Position numbers and translations under genes: made by a program
Shown here: positions 1 to 5,310 of the stretch, one piece after another
Layout of the letters: the number at the start of each line of letters is the position of its first letter
Numbering within the stretch: position 1 is the stretch's first letter
Assembly (NCBI GenBank): GCA_038240015.1
Contig: JBBSEF010000093.1
Span: 1 to 10,913 of the forward strand
Reading direction: 5' to 3'
Source of the DNA: CAHJXF01 sp038240015
GTDB lineage: Bacteria; Pseudomonadota; Gammaproteobacteria; Burkholderiales; Burkholderiaceae_D
DNA: 10,913 bases
The notes under the pieces: model-generated
The model's input: the letters and a program-made list of their open reading frames with translations, nothing else
Database searches by the model: none
Told to the model about the DNA's origin: nothing

Positions 1-900
1 GATCACCGACGTCGGGTCGGCGGAACTCCCCGTCAGGCAAGCGTGGGTCGTATCGGTGAAGCCGTTGGCCGACGCGTTGGCGAGGATTTCGTCGAACAGC
101 GAGAAGAGATCGAACGGAACGACGTCGCCGGGAAACACCGTCGCCACGTTGTTCAGCGCCGACACGAGAGCGCTGTTGAAAGCGACGCTCAGCGCATGTG
201 CGGCCGCCTGCGTCGCCGGCCCTGCCGCGATCGAGCGTGCGGTCTTGCCGAGGTCGGGCAGGTTCGGCACGATGATGTGCTGCGCGCCGATGGCCGCGAG
301 CGCAGCGGCCGCGTTGGCGATGTTGGTCACGCCCGTGCAGATCTGTTGCGCGATCACGGACCCGACCATGCACGACGGAAGAATCGCCGTGGAGTTGGGC
401 GTCAGGAAGTCGTTCGCGCCGGCCCACACGATATACACAGCGTTGGGATCGGCGACTGCATGCGCTGCCTTGTAGTCGTTGACCTCCGCCGTCATGCCCT
501 TGAAGCCGGTGACGTTGGGTCCGAGGGTGGCGGGGAGCGATGCATTCTCGAGCCCACTGGTGGCGCCGCCTTGCGCGTAGTTGTTGCCGCCGACCAGGCC
601 GCCGAGGAAGGGCGGCGTCAGGTAATGCGCGGTGAGCGGAAGACCCAGGCGCGTCGCGAGATAGTCGACCGCGACCGGGCCGTTGCTGAAGCGCCCCTGA
701 AAGTCCGCCGGCGCTCCGGGCGTGATCGGGAAGGCGTTGATCTGGGAGTGGATCGCGGACGACAACGCGAAGTCGCTTCCGCCGTCCGACAAGCTGTCGC
801 CGAAAACGTAGAGAGCGCTGTAGGAAGGCGTCGCCTGACTGGTGAACGGAGCGAGCAGGCACAGCGAGAGCGCAGCCTGGCCAAGACGTTTTGCGAACAT
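1..900 (-). CDS. Secreted SGNH/GDSL-family hydrolase (lipase/esterase), partial at its C-terminus
   Basis: This is the first 300 codons of a gene that continues past the left edge. Seen: ATG at 898-900 with a GAGGAG ribosome site at 908-913. Residues 1-23 look like a signal peptide (charged start, hydrophobic core, cleavage likely after SQA). Block I is FGDSLSD with the nucleophile serine at residue 36. A glycine/asparagine block (GGNNYAQGGA) lies near 104, and GAND (block III) is at 161-164. The final block with the catalytic Asp and His lies outside the window. Family knowledge: such proteins are exported serine esterases acting on lipids or other acyl esters; some are autotransporter passengers, and the missing C-terminus would settle that. 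The substrate cannot be told from the sequence. No promoter is obvious, but a small ORF ends 34 bases upstream of the start. Confidence 0.9.
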   Translation of the reverse strand, partial: MFAKRLGQAALSLCLLAPFTSQATPSYSALYVFGDSLSDGGSDFALSSAIHSQINAFPITPGAPADFQGRFSNGPVAVDYLATRLGLPLTAHYLTPPFLGGLVGGNNYAQGGATSGLENASLPATLGPNVTGFKGMTAEVNDYKAAHAVADPNAVYIVWAGANDFLTPNSTAILPSCMVGSVIAQQICTGVTNIANAAAALAAIGAQHIIVPNLPDLGKTARSIAAGPATQAAAHALSVAFNSALVSALNNVATVFPGDVVPFDLFSLFDEILANASANGFTDTTHACLTGSSADPTSVI

Positions 901-934
901 GGAAAATCTCCTCGTGAATGGATGAGCGCGCGTT

Positions 935-1042
935 TCAGGTTGGGTGCTCATCGATGCCGCGCGCGTAGCGACTCTGCGGTCGTGTGGCGGACGCATAGAG
1001 ATACCAAATCGCGGCGATGAAAGCAATCCGGATCGCCATCAT
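935..1042 (-). CDS. Possible 35-aa single-span membrane miniprotein
   Basis: A 36-codon reading frame (with stop) fills the gap between the DUF4337 gene and the hydrolase gene. It starts at a tandem ATG-ATG (1042/1039) and ends 34 bases before the hydrolase start. Residues 2-18 are almost entirely hydrophobic (AIRIAFIAAIWYLYA), followed by a basic, polar tail. That is the look of a small inner-membrane protein. Against it: the ribosome site is weak (only GACAAG in front) and the frame is short. A TTGACA hexamer lies just upstream (1045-1050), but no good -10 follows at the right distance. Alternatives are a leader peptide for the hydrolase or a chance ORF. I do not recognise a family. Confidence 0.3.
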   Translation of the reverse strand: MMAIRIAFIAAIWYLYASATRPQSRYARGIDEHPT

Positions 1043-1067
1043 CTTGTCAATCGAGACTTCGATGCCG

Positions 1068-1646
1068 TCACACGTGCAGAATCGCCAGCGCGCCGAGCAG
1101 GCCACCCAGGCTGCTCACCGCATACACACCCCACATCAGCCAATTGCGTCGCGTCAACAACGCGATCGCGGACAGCGCAATCGCGATCTGCAGGAAGGTG
1201 GTGGCCTGCGCCCAGCGATGATGTTCGTGCATCAACTCGTCGGACTGATGATCGAAGGCTTTCGATTCGGCTTCGAGTTTCTCCGCGGCCTTTTGAATCT
1301 CGGCCTTCTCGCCCTTGTAGCGTGCGACCTCGCTGCGATACCCCTCTTGCCGCTCGGGCGGGACGATCACCGAAGCCAGATCGGAGAGGTTCTGCTTGTT
1401 GCTCTTGGCCTGGTAATAATTCCATTGATTGGCGGCTTCGGTCTTTTGAATCGCCGCATTGTTTTTCGCCAGTTGCGCGCTGGCCTGCGTCGCGCCGCCC
1501 TGATACGAGAAGATAGCGCCGATGGTCGCAAGGATGGCGGTCGTCACCGCGATGCGGCCTGAGAAGCGGTCGGCGCCGCCGTGTTCGGCCGCATGTTTGA
1601 TCGCGTGATCGTGTGCGCCATGCACATGGAAGTGGTCTTCGGACAT
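1068..1646 (-). CDS. DUF4337-family membrane protein
   Basis: This is a 192-aa protein. The start is ATG at 1644-1646 because AAGGGA lies 7 bases upstream (1654-1659). A longer frame beginning inside folA has no such site. The N-terminus is rich in histidine (residues 5-22, HFHVHGAHDH). Then comes a membrane span at about 30-48, a conserved-looking segment with NQWNYYQAKS (73-82), a charged helical and probably coiled-coil stretch at about 100-142, and two further spans at about 148-165 and 169-190. This arrangement and the NQWxYYQAKS motif match what I recall of DUF4337, whose function is unknown. It follows folA by 50 bases on the same strand and may share its transcript. The histidine-rich start could bind metal, but that is only inference. 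Confidence 0.85.
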   Translation of the reverse strand: MSEDHFHVHGAHDHAIKHAAEHGGADRFSGRIAVTTAILATIGAIFSYQGGATQASAQLAKNNAAIQKTEAANQWNYYQAKSNKQNLSDLASVIVPPERQEGYRSEVARYKGEKAEIQKAAEKLEAESKAFDHQSDELMHEHHRWAQATTFLQIAIALSAIALLTRRNWLMWGVYAVSSLGGLLGALAILHV

Positions 1647-1696
1647 CGTGTTTTCCCTTGATCGATGATTCGGCGAATGCTCGTCGAGCGCGAGCG

Positions 1697-2197
1697 TCAA
1701 TCGGACGGCCGCGCGCGGCGGGCATAGTGCACGAAGGCGAACGGCAATGCATCGGGACCCGACGCGAGATGTTCTTCACGCGAGGTCTCGATCCATTCGT
1801 TGGCATCGAGCGCGGCGAAAAAAGTATCTCCTTCAATGGCTCGCGCAATCTCGGTGACGACTGCATGGCTTGCTTGCGGCATCGCGGCGGCGAACAACTC
1901 GGCGCCGCCGATCACGAAGGTCTCGGCATCTCCTGCGCACAGCGCGATCGCTTCATCGAGCGACGATGCGCGCTCCGCTCCGTCCGCACTCCACGTTCGA
2001 TTGCGCGTGACGACGATGTTGCGCCGGCCCGGCAGCGGCTTGCCGATCGAGTCCCAGGTCTTGCGACCCATGATGACGGGATGGCCGAACGTGGTGCGCT
2101 TGAAGTGCGCGAGATCCTCGGGTAGTCGCCAGGGCAATGCGTTGCCGCGGCCGATCACGCCGTTCTTCGCGCGCGCGACGATGAGGATGAGATTCAA
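1697..2197 (-). CDS. folA: Dihydrofolate reductase
   Basis: FolA reduces dihydrofolate to tetrahydrofolate with NADPH in the cytosol, which regenerates the cofactor that thymidylate synthase oxidises. The 166-aa product has the usual bacterial length. Visible signatures are GVIG (13-16), ALPW-LPEDL (20-29) with the substrate-binding acid at Asp28 (E. coli Asp27), VIMGRKTWDSIG (about 41-52), PLPGRRNIVVTR (about 54-65) and the cofactor-loop VIGGAELF near residue 96. The start is a TTG at 2195-2197, because no in-frame ATG or GTG lies close upstream and the protein aligns from this point. There is no convincing ribosome site. The TTG overlaps the stop of a 30-codon ORF (TTGA), so re-initiation is possible. 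thyA is only about 2.2 kb upstream, on the same strand. Confidence 0.96.
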   Translation of the reverse strand: MNLILIVARAKNGVIGRGNALPWRLPEDLAHFKRTTFGHPVIMGRKTWDSIGKPLPGRRNIVVTRNRTWSADGAERASSLDEAIALCAGDAETFVIGGAELFAAAMPQASHAVVTEIARAIEGDTFFAALDANEWIETSREEHLASGPDALPFAFVHYARRARPSD

Positions 2198-2286
2198 TGC
2201 GGAAATCGTCGTCGCTGCGAAAGTGCGCCCATGCGCAAGGACGCTGCGGCTTGCGTCGAGAGACGCTGGATTCCGGCAGTCATCAT
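2194..2286 (-). CDS. Possible 30-codon coupling ORF between the Crp-like gene and folA
   Basis: The ORF has 30 codons plus stop. Its ATG overlaps the stop of the Crp-like gene (TGATG, 2284-2288), and a second ATG follows directly. Its own stop TGA (2194-2196) overlaps the TTG start of folA by two bases. The peptide is basic (ends QRRRFPH) and has no recognisable motif. Third-position base use is mixed, so coding evidence from composition is weak. The double overlap suggests a translational bridge that lets ribosomes reach the poorly equipped folA start. It may equally be coincidence in an 88-base gap. Confidence 0.3.
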   Translation of the reverse strand: MMTAGIQRLSTQAAASLRMGALSQRRRFPH

Positions 2287-3050
2287 CAAAGGTTGCTCAC
2301 GTGCCCACCGTTGCGTCGCATCTCGCGTTGGCGAGGAATCTGCACGTCGTCCAACAACCTGCCGTACTCCTTCTTGACGACGCCATAGCATTCGCACACG
2401 CGATCTTCGAGGATACTTCGATCGATCACTGTAATTTCGCCGCGACTATATCGGATGGCGCCGCCCGACTGCAGTTTGCCGGCGGCCTCGGTCACGCCTT
2501 CGCGACGCACGCCGAGCATGTCGGCGATCAACTGTTGTGTCATGCGCAGCCTGTTCGAGCTGAGCCGATCGATGCTGATCAGCAACCAGCGGCACAGTTG
2601 CTGGTCCAGCGTGTGATGCCGATTGCATACGGCGGTCTGCGCCATCTGCGTGATCAATGCCTGCGTGTAGCGCAACAAGATCCACTGCAGCGCTCCGCCA
2701 CGCTCGAACTCCTGTTCCATGGGGGCGGCGGGAAGGCCGATTCCGACACCGGCGCTTTGCACGATCGCGCGACTGTTGGTGCTGTTGCCGCCCATGAACA
2801 AGGCGACGCCGACCGCGCCTTCGCGTCCCGCCACGGCCAGCTCTGTCGACGAGCCGTTCTCCGTCACGAAGAGCAGAGAGGCGATCAGGGTCGTAGGAAA
2901 GTACAAGTACTTCAGTTGCTCGCCGGATTCGTAAAGGACCTGACCCAAGTCCATCTTCACTTCCTCGAAGTGGGGAAGCAGGCGTTCGAAGTCGCCCGCC
3001 GGCAACGCGGCGAGGAGAAGATTTTGTTTGGCGTGAGCGACGATCGACAT
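2286..3050 (-). CDS. Crp/Fnr-family transcriptional regulator
   Basis: This 254-aa protein is a DNA-binding regulator with the Crp/Fnr layout. Residues about 10-125 form the cyclic-nucleotide-binding-type beta barrel (LGQVLYESGEQLKYLYFP, 35-52). A dimer helix follows (about 125-160), then a winged helix with a helix-turn-helix at about 170-193 (MTQQLIADMLGVRREGVTEAAGKLQ region). Odd points: the phosphate-binding cassette typical of cAMP-binding Crp is not evident, since the equivalent region reads GREGAVGVALFMGGNSTN. The N-terminal cysteine set of Fnr is also missing. So the effector is probably neither cAMP nor an FeS cluster; what it is cannot be said. The start ATG is at 3048-3050. It is divergent from the hypothetical/GGDEF pair and upstream of folA, so either may be a target. 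Confidence 0.9.
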   Translation of the reverse strand: MSIVAHAKQNLLLAALPAGDFERLLPHFEEVKMDLGQVLYESGEQLKYLYFPTTLIASLLFVTENGSSTELAVAGREGAVGVALFMGGNSTNSRAIVQSAGVGIGLPAAPMEQEFERGGALQWILLRYTQALITQMAQTAVCNRHHTLDQQLCRWLLISIDRLSSNRLRMTQQLIADMLGVRREGVTEAAGKLQSGGAIRYSRGEITVIDRSILEDRVCECYGVVKKEYGRLLDDVQIPRQREMRRNGGHVSNL

Positions 3051-3068
3051 GGTTCAAACCACAAAAAT

Positions 3069-3091
3069 GAACGATGAGGAACGAACGATGA
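3069..3091. repeat. Short direct repeat upstream of the Crp-like gene
   Basis: GAACGATGA occurs at 3069-3077 and again at 3083-3091, a 14-base period. It sits 19-41 bases upstream of the Crp-like start codon. It might be a regulator-binding half-site pair or a simple duplication. Nothing else supports a function. Confidence 0.35.
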
Positions 3092-3131
3092 ATTTGTTAT
3101 GTACGCCAGCGCACAGACGCGAGAACAGATC

Positions 3132-3146
3132 TGGCTGGATTATTGC
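3132..3146 (+). promoter_or_regulatory. Sigma-54 (-24/-12) promoter candidate
   Basis: The plus strand reads TGGC, eight bases, TTGC, so GG and GC are separated by exactly 10 bases as sigma-54 promoters require. The G at the seventh position also fits the TGGCACG-N4-TTGC consensus. A and C at positions 5-6 do not match. Initiation would fall near 3158, about 115 bases before the next ORF. No enhancer-binding-protein site was identified. Confidence 0.4.
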
Positions 3147-3273
3147 GTGCGAACGAGTTTTTACTCTAGCTCATCGCGCGAAGCAAGACCCCTCAAAAAA
3201 GGCCTGCCGCCACCCCCCGATCGATGGGCGCGCGACCCGCGAAGGCGAGCGAATCGCCGGTACGCACTTCACG

Positions 3274-3621
3274 ATGCCGCCCAACATCGATCTGCGTTTG
3301 TCCCCGCTCACGGTCGGGTTGTATGAGATTCTCGACGTGTTGGTCGCGATCGGCTTCGACCTTGCCCGCAGCAGCGAGAAGGAGACGATCACGCGCCCGC
3401 TCAACGACCTCATGACGCGCGACCGTCAGGGGCTGGAGCTTGCCAGTCGCATGCTCAGGGAGCTCGCCGCGCGGCACGAACAAGACGGCGGCTGCGCGCG
3501 CGACCACTATCCACACGGTGCATCGAGGGCCGAAGAAGTCGCGCGAGGCGACCACGCGGACGAGCGCACGCCGGGCATCGTGACAGGACCGAAGATGAAC
3601 GTCGTGGCCTCGAGTCGATGA
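3274..3621 (+). CDS. Hypothetical protein, coupled to the diguanylate cyclase
   Basis: A 115-aa frame whose stop TGA overlaps the ATG of the GGDEF gene (ATGA, 3618-3621). For about the first 70 codons third positions are strongly G/C, and the peptide shows an ordered mix of leucines and charged residues (LSPLTVGLYEILDVLVAIGFDLARSS) that looks like a folded helical protein. The tail from about residue 71 is rich in Asp, His and Arg and looks less constrained. The start is the first in-frame ATG after the promoter candidate; a longer frame reaching into the Crp-like gene is unlikely. No Shine-Dalgarno is clear. I recognise no family. A role with the downstream c-di-GMP enzyme is suggested only by the coupling. 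Confidence 0.5.
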   Translation: MPPNIDLRLSPLTVGLYEILDVLVAIGFDLARSSEKETITRPLNDLMTRDRQGLELASRMLRELAARHEQDGGCARDHYPHGASRAEEVARGDHADERTPGIVTGPKMNVVASSR

Positions 3622-4397
3622 GTTATCACTTTGCGAACGATCCGGCCTCGGGCGTGGTGAAGACCCGCGGCGACCCGCCCGGCTTGTCGACGGCGGATCA
3701 GTCGCATGCTTCGAGCGCGGCCGACGTGCGGCCGTCGTTCTCGGAAATCGCGGAAATGCTGGCGCGGCTGCACGCGACCCACGCGGCCCTGGGCGCCACT
3801 CAATATCGGGTCAGTCAACTCGTCCGGGCCAATCTCATGCTCGAGCGGCACGCGCGGGCGCTCGCCGAAGAACTGGATCACACCCGCCGCCTCGCATTGC
3901 ACGACCCGCTGACCGGACTCGCCAATCGCGCCTTGCTTGCCGACCGGCTCGAACTGGCGATTCTTCGGGCGCGTCGCGAGGAACTGCACCTCGCCGTGAT
4001 GTTGCTCGACCTCGACGGTTTCAAGGCAGTCAACGATGTCTACGGCCATGCGGCCGGCGACGAGGTCTTGTGCGAAACCGCGCGGCGCGCGCGAGGGGCT
4101 ATACGCGCTTGCGATACCGCGTGCCGATTCGGCGGCGACGAGTTCGTGATCCTTCTATCGAATATCGCCGCGCGCGAAGATGCCGAAGCGGTCGCAGAGA
4201 AAGTTCGCTCGGAGATTGCCAAACCTCTGGTGTTGGCCGAACGCACGCTCTCAATCACGGCGACCGTGGGCATGTCCATCTATCCCACCGATGGCCGAAC
4301 TGCGGACGAGTTGCTCAAGCACGCCGACCGTGCGATGAATGGAACCAGGAAGCCTCAGACCGCGACCGCTGCCTTGATGTGCGGCTCGGCCACGTAG
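3618..4397 (+). CDS. GGDEF-domain diguanylate cyclase
   Basis: The product is 259 aa and probably makes cyclic di-GMP from two GTP. Residues 1-40 are polar and unremarkable. Residues about 42-93 form a long helix, likely a dimerising coiled coil. The GGDEF domain starts at LHDPLTGLANR (94-104). LLDLDGFKAVND (129-140) carries metal-binding aspartates, and the active loop is GGDEF at 172-176, intact. An RxxD inhibitory site (Arg163-Asp166) lies exactly five residues before it, so product inhibition is expected. No membrane span or sensor domain is visible, so the enzyme is cytosolic. Odd: the usual closing motif AMYxAKxxGRNxY is altered to AMNGTRKPQ and then runs into sequence antisense to thyA. 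The last 43 bases overlap the thyA 3' end tail-to-tail. The start shares ATGA with the upstream ORF, and there is no separate ribosome site. Confidence 0.9.
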   Translation: MSYHFANDPASGVVKTRGDPPGLSTADQSHASSAADVRPSFSEIAEMLARLHATHAALGATQYRVSQLVRANLMLERHARALAEELDHTRRLALHDPLTGLANRALLADRLELAILRARREELHLAVMLLDLDGFKAVNDVYGHAAGDEVLCETARRARGAIRACDTACRFGGDEFVILLSNIAAREDAEAVAEKVRSEIAKPLVLAERTLSITATVGMSIYPTDGRTADELLKHADRAMNGTRKPQTATAALMCGSAT

Positions 4398-5179
4398 TCG
4401 GTCACCTCGAAGTCTTCGAATAGGTAGTCGAAGATCGAGCCGGGTTTGCGTTTGATTGCGAGCCGCGGCAAAGGGTGGGGCGTGCGCATCAGTTGCGTCT
4501 GCACCTGCTCGAGATGATTTGCGTAGAGATGGCAATCGCCGCCGGTCCAGACGAAATCGCCGACATCGAGATCGGTCTGCTCGGCAACCAGATGGGTGAG
4601 CAGCGCATACGAGGCGATATTGAACGGCACGCCTAGAAAAATATCCGCGCTGCGTTGATAGAGCTGACACGACAAGCGCCGCGGCTTGTCCGCACGTTCG
4701 CCCTCGGCCAACGGCGCGACATAGAACTGGAAGAACGCATGGCATGGGGGCAGCGCCATCAGCGGAATGTCGGCGACGTTCCATGCCGAGACGATCAATC
4801 GCCGCGAATCGGGATTGGCCTTGATGTCCCGAATCAGTTGCGCGATCTGATCGATGTGCTCGCCCTGCGGCGTCGGCCACGAGCGCCACTGAGATCCATA
4901 GACCGGCCCCAACTCACCCTCGGCATCGGCCCAGGCGTCCCAGATCGTGACGCCGTGCTCTTTCAGGTAGTGCACGTTGGTTGCGCCCGACAGAAACCAC
5001 AGCAGTTCGTGAAAGATCGACTTGGTGTGCAGCTTCTTGGTGGTCAACAGCGGAAAGCCACGGGCGAGATCGAAGCGCATCTGATAGCCGAACACCGAGC
5101 GCGTGCCGGTGCCGGTGCGATCGGTCTTCGCGACGCCGTGCTCGTACACGTGGCGCATGAATTCAAGGTATTGGCGCAC
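4355..5179 (-). CDS. thyA: Thymidylate synthase
   Basis: ThyA methylates dUMP to dTMP with methylene-tetrahydrofolate, yielding the dihydrofolate that FolA recycles. The product is 274 aa against 264 in E. coli. Most of the difference is about ten extra residues (LAEGERADKPRR) before LSCQLYQRS. All hallmarks are present: DRTGTGTRSVFG (20-31), HELLWFLSG (57-65), the dUMP-phosphate arginine pair in DSRR, the nucleophile Cys146 in LPPCHAFFQFYV, RSADIFLGVPFNIASYALL, and the C-terminal IKAAVAV. The start is GTG at 5177-5179, since family members begin MKQYL and this reads MRQYLEF. The only purine-rich stretch upstream (GCGGGA) lies in the stem of a REP-like hairpin. The 3' end overlaps the opposing GGDEF gene. 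Confidence 0.97.
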   Translation of the reverse strand: MRQYLEFMRHVYEHGVAKTDRTGTGTRSVFGYQMRFDLARGFPLLTTKKLHTKSIFHELLWFLSGATNVHYLKEHGVTIWDAWADAEGELGPVYGSQWRSWPTPQGEHIDQIAQLIRDIKANPDSRRLIVSAWNVADIPLMALPPCHAFFQFYVAPLAEGERADKPRRLSCQLYQRSADIFLGVPFNIASYALLTHLVAEQTDLDVGDFVWTGGDCHLYANHLEQVQTQLMRTPHPLPRLAIKRKPGSIFDYLFEDFEVTDYVAEPHIKAAVAV

Positions 5180-5185
5180 GGCTAG

Positions 5186-5201
5186 TCCCGCTTTCGCGGG
5201 A
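5186..5201. repeat. REP-like palindrome upstream of thyA
   Basis: TCCCGC and GCGGGA form a perfect six-base stem around a four-base loop. Read on the minus strand the loop is GAAA, a stable GNRA tetraloop. With its flank (GTCGTTCCCGCG on the minus strand) it resembles the GTCATTCCCGCGAAAGCGGG type of intergenic repeat that I recall as widespread in proteobacteria. It ends 6 bases before the thyA GTG, so the stem covers the ribosome-binding position. No T-tract follows, so it is not a classic terminator for the ABC gene. Confidence 0.7.
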
Positions 5202-5310
5202 ACGACGGGGCGTCCGCGTTCCCTGTGTTGTCCGATAAGTTACCCATTGGTTACCTCGCAAGGTCCTTCGCTCGACTTCACGCGCGTCATCATAACTTCG
5301 CCATGCGCAT

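Larger units (their letters stand above)
3051..3273. promoter_or_regulatory. Divergent control region between the Crp-like gene and the GGDEF pair
   Basis: These 223 bases separate two divergent transcription units and are more AT-rich than the flanks (A/T runs at 3063-3068, 3156-3163 and 3194-3200). They contain a direct repeat, a -24/-12 type promoter motif, and a small inverted repeat GAGT-TTTT-ACTC at about 3155-3166. No convincing sigma-70 pair was found for the leftward gene. Being next to its own gene, it is a natural place for autoregulation by the Crp-like protein, but I saw no site resembling the Crp or Fnr consensus. Confidence 0.5.

Noticed and set aside
43..1020. 325-codon plus-strand open frame opposite the SGNH hydrolase
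   Set aside because: The product is an Arg/Gly/Val-rich shadow with no motif, while the minus strand has a signal peptide and GDSL motif.
1800..3077. 425-codon plus-strand open frame across folA and the Crp-like gene
   Set aside because: It is antisense to two clear families, has no recognisable domain, and arises from the G/C third-position bias of the minus-strand genes.
3507..4049. 180-codon minus-strand frame opposite the GGDEF gene
   Set aside because: It covers the conserved DPLTG and LDLDGFK coding sequence of the opposite strand and has no features of its own.
5202..5310. Small ORF or sigma-70 promoter between the ABC gene and thyA
   Set aside because: Only frames under 20 codons occur, and the TTGCGA hexamer has no acceptable -10 downstream; a GTTACC pair near 5240-5260 is too short to interpret.
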